Below the pieces are notes generated by a model, which searched no databases, was not told the DNA's origin, and saw nothing but the letters and a program-made list of their open reading frames with translations. A stretch of 64,000 bases of DNA, from positions 594,090-658,089 of the forward strand of contig VWZL01000187.1 in assembly GCA_013396915.1 (NCBI GenBank). Reading direction: 5' to 3'. The DNA comes from Stercorarius parasiticus (lineage: Eukaryota > Chordata > Aves > Charadriiformes > Stercorariidae). Position 1 is the stretch's first letter, and every line of letters begins with the position of its first letter. This document shows positions 47,662-59,600 of this stretch, one piece after another. The position numbers and the translations under genes are program-made.

Positions 47662-50600
47662 CTGCAACAGTAAACCAAAACATTTTTATTTGTAATTAGA
47701 AAGCAATGTCAGACAGCACTGCATATAAAATTAATACCTAGCTATTTGCATACCACTTTTTCTATCGAGAAGCAGTTTTTGTGCATTAAAAGGCACAGAG
47801 GCCTTGCTGTGCTTTCAAAAAGTGAATGCAGGTATAGAAAAATCCCCCAATATTTCCTTCTTTGTTACAGTGATCTCGTTTTGTTGTGTGCAAACAGTAG
47901 GGCAAGTGCGTACTTGGACATTCATGAAAATGAACGTAACCATCCTGAATGAGGTGACCGCTCTAAGCATTTGTCTCCAAGTCCCTTTGAAGTGTTATTA
48001 TGAGATTACTCTATCACTAAATACTGACAGTTATGTATTGACATATAAATATATACTGTTAAAACAGCAGAGTCTACTTTACAGGGAAATTTAATTTTCT
48101 GCTCCAGGCAGCGATGCTGCATATGTTATATGGGAATGATGTAAGACCTTTTTTGTGGGGGGAAAAAAACCAATGTGTTCGTGTGTGTGATGCCTGAATG
48201 GCAACTGTCAGAACAGAAATGGAAATCTTCCTTCTTACTGAAATAAAGAAAACATTTTCCACTCATTTCTCTTGATTTATTGCAACAGAGTTTGCCTCCC
48301 GATCCAATTAATCAGTAGGCTTTGAAACATCCAAGTGACCCCTAAATAAATACATTGACTGACTGTTTTGAGATGTCATTTCCTACATATTTCTGTGGCT
48401 TATTAGGCTAATATACCCGTAGCAAATTGCTATCAGTCCAGACCATCTGCCTTTCATAATAGGCAATAGATCAGATTAAATACATTTTGTTCTTCTAATT
48501 CAGAGAAAGATCATACAGCTGTCATCAGGAAAATATTTAAGTTGCAGGAGGTCCGTGTGTTTCTTTGTATACTTTTTATATAGAATCTGCAGCATAGATT
48601 ACTGCAGGCAGTTTGATTTACACGTAGTTTAAGCTCACCTTGCAATGTCTGTAAACATTGTCCTGTTTTAATGTCCCAGATTTTGACTGTAGAATCAGCA
48701 TTCCCAGACACGAGTATGTTGTCCTTGAGTTCCATTCCACTTGTGAGAGACTGGTGGCCTGTGAGCGTGTGAATGCAGTTGCCCGTCTCCACATCCCAAA
48801 CTCGGATGGAAGTGTCAAGAGATCCACTCACCACATGGATACCATCAAACTACAAGAAAGGTAAATCTATTACAAACAATTATATTAGGATCTTGCGATG
48901 CTCTGTACAAAGAAGGCTATTAAGCATTTCATTTACCAAGTGCAACAGTGAATACTACATATGTTTGGAAGCTACATTACAAAGTAAGAACTCAGTCTAA
49001 GCAGAGATGGCCATGTTTGATATCACAGCAGGTGATTCATGGTCAGTGTAATTTCCTGTTGTAGACATGGTCTATGAGGTACGTGGGTTCAAGGAGAAAA
49101 GACTCTGAACCACTGGTCTTTTAAATGTAATACAATTCTTTTAAACACAACAGAATCCTGACTGTACCGCAGTGTGCAATAGTAAGAGAATGTAGTTTTC
49201 CTAATAAAGACGTTAACAAGCCAAACCTGCTTTTCACAAGTCAGAGGGACTTGAAGCTGCAGAAGGCTAACAACGTTAATCCAGAATCATCTACACAGAA
49301 GCCAAAACATAGGAAAATGGAAGGGATGTAATTGACAAATGCCGAGTTTAGCCATTTTATAATCGTAATTGTGTTCAGTAAGGAACTTCCTAGTTATTGT
49401 TGGAAAAGGGATATGGGCTAACAAGGAGGTCCAAATTCTTGGATTTCCTGGGCATATATATAAAAATATGCAGAACATATACAAATCAGCTAAGAGACGA
49501 GACACTTGTGAGCAAGAGGACTGAACATGTATAGAATATAAAGGTGGAAAGTAACTTGAATGATGGTGACAATGACTTAAGAGTCCAGAATTCTCAAAAA
49601 AAGGAAGGAAAAAGCAGTAGAATAAAACCAGTGCGCTTCAAGGAGGAATACTTCAATAAATTGAGACTTCCTTCCCATGAGGTTTTTATATATCTATTCT
49701 CTGAGGGGAAGAAGAGTTCAGGAGAGTTGGCACTTTCTTAAAGACACAGACTATCCTTGTGTGAAGGAAAGATAGGAAGTGTAGTAAATTACCAAGACCC
49801 ACTTGGCTAAAGCACAAGGAATTGTACAAAAAGTAGAAACTAGATCAATAGATGCGTTTAAAAGAGCACACTGGGACAAAATCAGAAAGGCAGGGCACAA
49901 AACAAGATAAAACTAGCAAGAGCCGTTAAGGATGATAAAACACTATTCTGTAAAAGAAGACCAAAAACCCAAAAAAAACCAAACACAAGAGGAAGGCCAA
50001 AATAAAAACTCATTTATGCTCAGTGGGAAGGAAACACCAAGTGAGGCCAGCTATTTTACTTTTTTTTGCTTCAGTCCTCAGCCATCTGAGTGTAGGCTCA
50101 CAGCACGCACTTACACCACTGACAACCGAGTACAAGCTTTTGCTAGAATGGGAAAAAAAAACCCCACATAAGGCAAGTTGTTTTAAGACAATCTCAGAGA
50201 CATCTGCTGCTATCTTTGAGAACTCATGGAAGACAGACAAGGTTTCAGACAGCAAATACAATTCCTTTCTTTATTGAAGGAGATAATGATGGGAGATGGG
50301 GAATTATGGATCGGTCAGCCTAACTTCAATTTCCAGAAGGAACTAACAAATAATCAATCTGGTTGTAAGCCCTTAGCAATGCGGTAAGTAGCAGCAAACA
50401 GATTTGTGGGAAAACTATCTTAACAAATATGATTTTTTTTTTCTGTGGCAGAGTAAAAAGCCATGTGAAGCAGCAGGTGTCTCGGTTGTATTTTCTCATA
50501 AAGGGGGAGGCAAATTTGATGCAGGGATACTACCCCGTTCAGAACTTTGTTCACAGCATTATCAGAGATATCAGAAAGAGTTTGTGGGGGAGGAGGGGAA

Positions 50601-53600
50601 GGTGGTGTCTGGCATTTAGTATTTTCATTAGGATTTGAGTCACGTTTGAAATGGTAGACCTGACCCAAAGCAAAGAGTGTAAAAGTCAAGAGAAAATTGT
50701 GAAGATCTGAGCTTGGCAGGGAATGAATGAAGGTACAGCTGCAGCCTGGGAGGATGATGGCTGGGCAGGAGTCTTTGTTACAGCTAGGGCAATCCCACAC
50801 TACTTGTCCATGTGGACTGACTGGTATTTAATAATGGTGAAGAAAGAACCCAATTAAGGGAACTCAACTATCTAAGACTACTTCTTTTTATAAAATCTGC
50901 AGAAAACATTTTAGATCTCTACAGTCAAATACCGTTGAGCATGGCACCTATGTTCTAAAGAATGTAGAGAGCGACTGGCACATGCAGATTGCTTATCTGC
51001 TGTATGCATTGCATTTCTGGTGAAAATATACCAAAAAAAAATAAGACACTCTGGTATCTGACATAAGGGTATGCTATGTAAGGCATGTAAAATAACTTCT
51101 AAGTTCTACTAAGCATTGGTAAGACTTTGACTGGCATTTTGCATCCTGTTTTGGGCACCCTGCTTTCAAAAGAGGATGTGAACAAATTTGAGTTCAGATA
51201 AAAGGACAAAGAGTGCTCAGTAGCCCAGCAGACTCATTGGGTGGAAACACCAGAGAACGTTTTTCTTCCCTAAACAGGACTAAACCAGATTGATGCAACA
51301 AATTTTGAATTCTTTCCCCCATTCCCACAAATTAATTGTATGCCATGTACATAAGGTATTCAGAAAGAGAGCTTTAAGGCTGGGCATCAAGAAAAAACTT
51401 TACTCTGACATCGCTATAGTCAAGCAGACAATGGTTTGGATCAGTGGTTGAGCTGATCTCAGGATCCATGAACCCTGAGAATCTGTGGATTACTTCAAAG
51501 GCAGCTAAGAAAGAAAGACTAAGAAAACACAACATGGTCAGTAGTCTTCAATTGCTGCATAAGGATCTCTGAAAAATGTCTGCAAATGGGGAAAGACTGA
51601 GGTATAACAGAACCTGCCATGGAGCGGGGATGGCGAGGACAGGCTTGTTATATACGCTGTTTATTCTGTTTATGGGAGTTCTGCTGTTTGGGGCTGTTTC
51701 AGGCCGAAGGGCAGGAGCTCACCATGCAATCTTAAAGACTCTTTCTGTCCTAAAACTGTAAGCACCTGTAGCATCCTGCACCCCCGAAATTTTGTTTTAG
51801 ACTACCAAGTTCCATTTACAGGGTGTAAATAGTATCGGTGTGTATAACATAACCTGATTATTTGAGCCATTATTACTACAGTATCAGAGCAAGACTTGAA
51901 TATTCATAGGCCAAACCAAGAGCCACTGGTGAAAATAAGGCAGAGGAACATATAATGGTCCCAAACTGCCCTAGGTGGAATACAGCCTTCAGAATATTTT
52001 TAAGAGATTTGTAGGTATTACAGCATTTTTAACTTGCTTGCTGCTTGTCTAGAGAATACTCCTCAGCATATGAATGTAAGAGAAGGGCTGGAGATTTTTG
52101 ATAAATTTTACTACATATTTTGGGAACGGAAACCAATTAGGTATTTTGTTCATATTTCATCTATTGTGGCAAGATACATCTTATGAAAGATACGCTTTAT
52201 GAAAAATGTCTCTAGCACTGAGCTTCACTTTCTGAGCCACAGCCCAGAGTAGTAACATGCCGAATGCAATTTCCCGATTTTGAACTGTCTTTGTTAATTT
52301 CTTTTTCAAGTCCTGCCAGATTGTGGTGAGAACAGGCACAAGCATGAAATTAATTTCTTTTGCCTTTCAACGCCTGGAAGTGATGCTTTGACTCTATGAA
52401 TGAACGAGATGATCTTTTGGGTTGGTAAAGGTAAGACAAGCCTACATGAGGTCTATGTCTATCTTTGCCAGCATAGTTCTGGTGAGCAGTGGGGTGACTG
52501 GTGGGCAATAGAGCCATGCCACGGAGCAGTACCATAAAAACCTGCATCTACAATAACATGTCTCTGCTGACAAAGCCTCACAGTTGTAGATCTGGCCTCT
52601 GCTCAGAGAAGAGGAAGTAGAAGGCTGGAGATTTACATTGGAACATTAAAAAGTCTGGTTCGGCCTTACTATGAATTACAGTTTGGAACTGGAAGATGAG
52701 ACTACAAAGTAAGGATAGACAGATCTGCGTAATTCTGAACATTAATTCAGTGGGTTTTTTTGGTGCATTTTCAATTACTATATAATCTGATTTATTTAAA
52801 ATAGTAACATCGGAATTTCTTTGGGGAAACCAAAACGATAGCTCCAAAATACATGCAAGATTTTTTTAAAAAAACAAAACCAACCAAACAACCCAGAACA
52901 TTACTTAACTTGCTGTTGTAGGTATTTGGGCTTTATTGTACTGCGTGCTTTTAAAAAAGCAGCACCTCTAAAAAAACTGCAGTCTTTAACTTAAGACCAC
53001 ATACAACTAGTGTAACAAAATTAAAGACCGGGACTATCACGGATGCTTCTATATTCTTGTGGCCTGTATAATTCTGGAGTAGGTAACCACAATTTAATAA
53101 ATGAGGTGAAATAAACTGACTTTAAATGTTACTTAAGGAAACTAAAGCAGCAGATGAAAATCACATACCTGTAACGAGTAGACTCTGTTAGTATGCCCTT
53201 GCAGCGTGTGCAGACAGGTCTCTGTCTCTGGATCCCACACTTTGACCATAAAATCATATGCACCACTTACAACCCTTCTGCCGTCATATTGAACACACCG
53301 AACTGCAGCTACGTGGCCCATCAGAACGTGTAAACACTGGCCCGTCTCTATGTCCCAAACTCTCAGTGTAGCATCTCGAGAACCACTGACCACTCTGGAG
53401 GAACAAGAAAACCCCTCCTGTACTTAGCATTGGACATAGAAGTATTAGAAGAATTAGACTTGGATATAAATCTGTTACGAGTTTTAATTTGGGACATTAG
53501 ATAGCATTAGTCCACTAGCCACCAAAGATCTGGTTGCAAATGACTCGAGTGTTTTTCTTCCTTGCTCTACTCACCTTCTCAGGATCCATCTATTTGATAT

Positions 53601-56600
53601 AATTAGCCATCAGTATTTAAAAAAGCAATTCATTCCTGAACAGCAAAACGATGCCATAAGAAATTATGTGCATTGTTGTATCTATCTATGAAAGCTTATG
53701 AATACGCTGAGCTCAAGCCAGTGCTGTGAGCATTCTGTTTTAATGACCGACTTAACTAATTATAACAATTAAACAAAGAAGATCTTTAGAAGTTTTACTT
53801 TTAGTAAAGTAACAGTTATTCTGCTTTAAAAGCTTCTTTTTAGGCAAGAACAGAAATAGAAGGAATTAATATTAATGGAATTGATAAAGAAAAACCTCAT
53901 CGTTCCTCAAAAAAGAAGAATTCAACCAATAGGTGCAACAGCTCCATGCCACAGTCAAGCAAAAGAGCTTTGACAACATTTGTTGGTTGAATCAAGACAT
54001 GGTTTACGATTGTAGAAATTATGATATAATCAGTTAAAATTTTAATAAAATACTGCAGTGGCAACACTTAAAAAGTCATTCTGTAAAATGAGTAAAGTTT
54101 ATAGCATTAACAAAAAGGAGAAATTACTCAGAGCGTGGGAGACCAGATCACAGCGTAACAAAGAATGTTTTGAAATAACACAGAATGTGACTTTATAAAG
54201 TACGTGACTCAATTTTCCGTTCTTTAATTAGTACTCTTATGCTTTTGCTTCTATTAATCATCTCCTCCCTTTTGGCGATTTATGTAGTTTAGTGTGAATG
54301 CTTCGCCTGGTTTGTATTTCACTCAGCATTGGATGAGGTACCCAAGTTTAACAGGCATTTTCTGTGAACACAAGTGCAACTACAAGCCAAACTGTGGCTG
54401 TAGCTTTGGACAAAGCCTTACCTTTTCTCATGGAGATGCATGCAGCGCACGGTGGAGGTGTGTCCGTACAAGGTGTGTATGCATTCTCCAGTCTCAGCGT
54501 TCCAGACTTTCAACGTCCGGTCTGTAGATCCACTGATGATGATATTGTCCCTCATCTGTGATGACCACACTCCGCCTGTGTGCCCAACCAGTGTTCGCAA
54601 ACACTGAAAGAAATATTTTGCTTAGTTACCCTTTTGACAGAGCTGAATGGAAACTTAAGAAAAAGTAATCTAGGAGGTAACAGTAGTCTCTCATAGCAAG
54701 AGCCCCTGGAGACTGCTTTATGATTCAACTAAAAATTGCCATCTTTTAGAAAATACTCATCAAATTTCTCTCTCCGTTGTTGGTACTTTGACTATAAGGA
54801 ATTTTCCCTATAATCTTCCCCCTGATAAACTAAACTGTCTTTCCAGATTTCTCATAAAGGGCATGTTTTGCAGCCTTGAGTCATTTTCCTGCCATTTTTC
54901 TGAGTCACGGCAGGTTTTCCAATAGCTTTTTGAAGCATAAGTGTTAGAACTGGAGAGAGCATTCACTTAGTAGTTTTACCACCAATCTATAAACCATATA
55001 CTCTTATTTTATTTTTCTGTTTGTTTATCCAAGAAACATTGCATTCTGTAAGCGGTAGCTACAGCATCAATACTGCAACATCACGTTTCAAACCTTTTTC
55101 AGACTTTATTGTTGCCCAGGAGAGAATCCCGCACTACATAAGCACAACCTACCTTCTTTGATCCCAAATGCATGACATGATTTCTCACCATGTAGAGACA
55201 GTGTTTGCTCACACCTACTTCTATAAAACCTCCATCACTCTGGAACAATGACTTGTCTCTGTCTCCCAGCCTGCATTCCTTACAAGTAACGACTATATAT
55301 GCTTTCTCACCAGGCAGCAGTTGAGTGCTAATTAGCACAGACAAGAAGAGATCCTTGCAAGACCCCTCTACAAAGATACTCCATGAAGATTCTGCATTTA
55401 CATTAACAACATGATCTCTATAAGTACCCATTTTCTAACCCATTTAAATATGTGCCATGTTGATTTTTGCATTGCTTTTTTCTTCAGTCGTGTCATAGGG
55501 ATAGAGTCTTGCAGTGCACAGCCATCTATTTCTGCACTATTATTTTTATCAGTCAAACCTGTAACTGCACGAGAAAAGAGGTCAAGACAGTTTGATGATC
55601 TCTTTTTCTGTAATCTAATGCTAAGTGGCATTAGTTTCCGTGGCCTTCCTTGAACTGTTAGTTGACTCCTCTTGATGTAGTCCAATATTTTTTATCTGAG
55701 ATAATGTATCCTAAATACCCAGTCTTTCAGTTTACTCCATTTAAATATTGACGCATTTTAGCTTTCTGGCCATCCTTTGCATCTTCTGCTTGTGCTCATA
55801 CCTTTTGAAAAAACACCAATTTTACCCCACAGGTTACTTCAGAAAAAAAATCATCAAATACAGATTATCTGGATCAACTATAATAAGAAAAACTGTAACT
55901 TTGGTAGCTGTTGTTTAACATCCTTGTGGGTTTCTGCTGAAATCAAGTGTTCTATTATCACTGCATGCTGCATTTCCATTACATGAATTTTCTCCCCAAA
56001 TAAATATTTTTTCTGCATCAGTGATAGTATACTAATTTCTGTTATTAATATCCTGTTCTTTCTAACATCCTTGAAAATGTCTTGCTTTTTTGCTGTACAT
56101 AGATTTCCTGTTCTTTAACATTTTTTACCAGTCTTCTGCAATTCCTGGCTCCTAGCTTAATTCACTGCTATCAAATCCATCTTTTTCAGTTCATAGCTGT
56201 TATTCACTTTTACAGTTCCCATTTTAAAAAAAAATTTAACTGATTTGCTCGTATTTTAAGAAATCATCCTTCTAAAGCAGTAAGAACATAGAATCCTTAT
56301 TTTGGGCTTTACATCTGTCAAGGGGATTATTTAGTCATGTTCATTTGCACAAACCAACCTTTAGGGTTTTTTTATTTTATTAATTCTTCAGCACCAGTAA
56401 GCATGAGGGCTGATACAGCACTCTTCCATCTTTCATATACAATTTTTGGCTCTCAAAGGTTCAGGGTAAATAGTCACACTAGGATCTGTAATTACGTTCA
56501 AAAAATTACTGAACATGAATTGTTAAGTCATGCTACTATGACCAGTTTTATATATTTAAAGGCACACTTTGCTTTTGAGAGGAAGTATTTTTCATCTGAG

Positions 56601-59600
56601 TTTAGGCTGCCCTTTTCAATTAAAAAAATGCAAATTTCAATATGGGTTTGTTCATTAGACAGTTTGTTGTAGGGAAGCCAACAGAGGCAGGGTGAGGCTG
56701 CCTACTGCTTTTTCTTTTATTCTTCCCCACAACAGTATTTACAATCACGTCAAGAATCTTCTAGGCATGCAAAGACAAATAAAGTGGTGATACCTTTTGC
56801 ATCTTAAGCGTGTTATCCTCAATAGCTGTCCCATTGTTCACATAACTATATCATTAAAGCAAAGCTAAGTACACACAATACTAGTCTAGAAGGAAAAATT
56901 ACCGTTTCCCTGAGGCCTTTTCTATATCCTTGGAGCGTGGTCAGTCAGTCACCTTAAAACAAAAAATCTGTGTGCTGAGTCGCTGTGATGTCCTAACGTG
57001 AGCGAAATGTTCAGTACTGTCTTTTTGATTGCACATATTGTTTTGCTTCTCTAAGCCAAAATTAAATTATTGAAGCTTATTAAATTCCTGCCTGAGCTGG
57101 ATCTAATTTAATAGGAAATATTTAAACCTAAAGCAAGTTACTTTTTTTTTTTTTTTGGTGGCTCAGCAATATAGTAGCTTAGAAAGAAAAACTAATTCTG
57201 TATTTGAAATCAGGGCCAGTAAAATGAACACCCCATTTCAGTAACTTGAAAACAACAGAAAGAACGCTAGGAGACAAGTGAGAAAGGGAGATCCAGAGGG
57301 GTAAAAGCAGGCTAAGTTAAGCTTTAAGGAAGATAAAGTAACATATCTGTCCAAATTCTTTTGAATCCATGTCACAAATGACTCCACAAGAATAGCAGAA
57401 TTGCCAAGAGAACAAGGATATATGCCAACGGTAACATGAGCAGCATTGCAATTTCACATCAAGGTGACTTTTTGGAACCAGACTAGTTTCTATGTAGGAA
57501 AAGACGACCCAAATGTTTACTGGTACTTTTTCCGATTCTTGCACCAGACGGCACTAAAGACCACTCTGCAGCGCGGTCTGATGGCACAGCAGCATTTCTG
57601 ACACACCAGTGCTCTACCTGTAGCTCATTTCCTAAGGAATTCAGCAAAATAACCGACTTTTAATTACCTTGCCTGTAACTGCTGACCACACTTTCAGGGT
57701 GTTGTCATCAGAGCCGCTCACTATTCGGTTCCCACAGAACTGAAGGCATGTGATCACGTGGTCATCATGGCCTTTGAGCACCTGGCGATAAAGAACATCA
57801 TAAAAACGTACAGTCACAATTTAACACAGGAGATTAGAGAGAAGCAGGAGAAACAAAGTGCTCTTCTGATTCATAAATTATAAAATGCTAGAGTTGCTTC
57901 AATAATAATAAGGCCCCTTAATCCCGTGTGTCAAGTCTAATTTACCACCAGCTGGGACCAAAGAAGGTATTTTCCTTCTTCCATGGAGTGACACTGCCTT
58001 GTCTCGCAAGCTCACTGCAGTTATTGTAAGCCTCCAAAAAGTACCAGGAAAAATCAGCGTACCAGTAAAAAGTAAGCTAAATTAGTAACTGGACACTGCC
58101 CAATTCCCCTACAGTTACTCCATCTCTTTATTTTTCATTTGAGTGGTTTTTTGCTCACACTTTTACCTTTTAAGCATTGTTTCAATCTTAACCGAAAAGG
58201 ATGGGGTTGCATTATTTGCTGCATATTTGTATTTTGGTGGTCAAAGCTGACTACCTGTTTTTTTCCCTTGCCAGCCAAGCACTGTAATCTATTAAATGCC
58301 AGGCAGCACCAAAGTCAAAAACTGGAAAACCGTTAACTCAATTAAATACAAACAAAAGCGATAATTTAATGGGCTAGAAAGGTGGACTGGAATGTTGCTT
58401 TATAGAAGTGGGATTTTCAGTGTTTGATTTAGGATAAATTGCAATTCAGTATATATTACTGCAATACAGCAAAAAAAATCCTCATCAGAATACACAGGAT
58501 AAGGAAATTTTTTATTTAAGATATCTGAACACTTTTCAAGATGTTCATCAAAATGAAGTGGGCATTTGGATAACGCCTGAGGCTGTAATTCTAATAATAA
58601 TTCCAAGATAACTTGATGTGGCGTACCGAGGCAAGAAGTATAGAGCTGTTGCCAGAGATGTAAATAAGTCACGGCCAAAGAAACAGCAGGATATAGCCAT
58701 AGGTTTTCCACTGGCATTTTTTGGTTCTTATTTTTATTATTTTGTTGTACAGTAATCAAGAAAACGGGCAAATTGCCTTAAAATCTTAAAAGGCTACAAA
58801 TATGGTTTTTCTTCATGCTTCTGACTGCTTGTTCAATACCGGCTTTGAATAGACAGTTGGTATTTTATTTTACAAAAGCTTCATATCTTCACGTTGGAAA
58901 GGATGTAAGGATAATATATCAATGTCATTAAAGAATTTTAGTATTTTAAAAAAACAAAAAAAATCTTAACATGGAATGAAGTTATTGTCTTTTGTGCCGC
59001 TCAAGAAGAAGAATATGTATAAAAATAAAGCATGAAATGATCACAGAATAGATGTGGAATATATTTAGGATGCAACATGGCCCAGCTCTACAAATACATA
59101 CATGGATATATGTATTTATATATACTAGATATGTATGTGCATGTTTCATTTTAAATATCAAGTTTCTGAGATTTTCTGTTTCACAGAGACTGGCATATTT
59201 ATAGGCATTCACAAAACTGTACAGAATGTTTTAGAACAGCAGTGAAAGTATTCTGCTGTATAAAGAATCACATTTTGATTTGCTAATACGGTGTTCAGAA
59301 ATTAATTGAAACCCAAGGTAAGCTAAAATACAAATTATTTCATTATTTTTTTCTGTAACAATCCATTGCTGTTTGTGCATGAATAGTCTGGCTTGGCCGA
59401 AGGAAAAAAAACCAAAACCAAGGCTACGAGTTGATGCTGCTTTGTTCATGGCAGCATGCACACAGCTCAGAACCTTACCTTAGGCGATTTCAGTTCTCCT
59501 CGCCGCCAGTTGGTATCAATCCTGTGTTGTCTAATGTAGGCGCTTTTCCACGGACTGTGTATAAAGCCTGGTTTTATTACTTTCCTCCTCTTGATATGTA

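Noticed and set aside
55099..55685. Minus-strand frames of 95-110 codons inside an FBXW7 intron
   Set aside because: Same strand as FBXW7 but not joined by splice sites in phase, and absent from the known protein. Possibly an old transposon, but no diagnostic motif.
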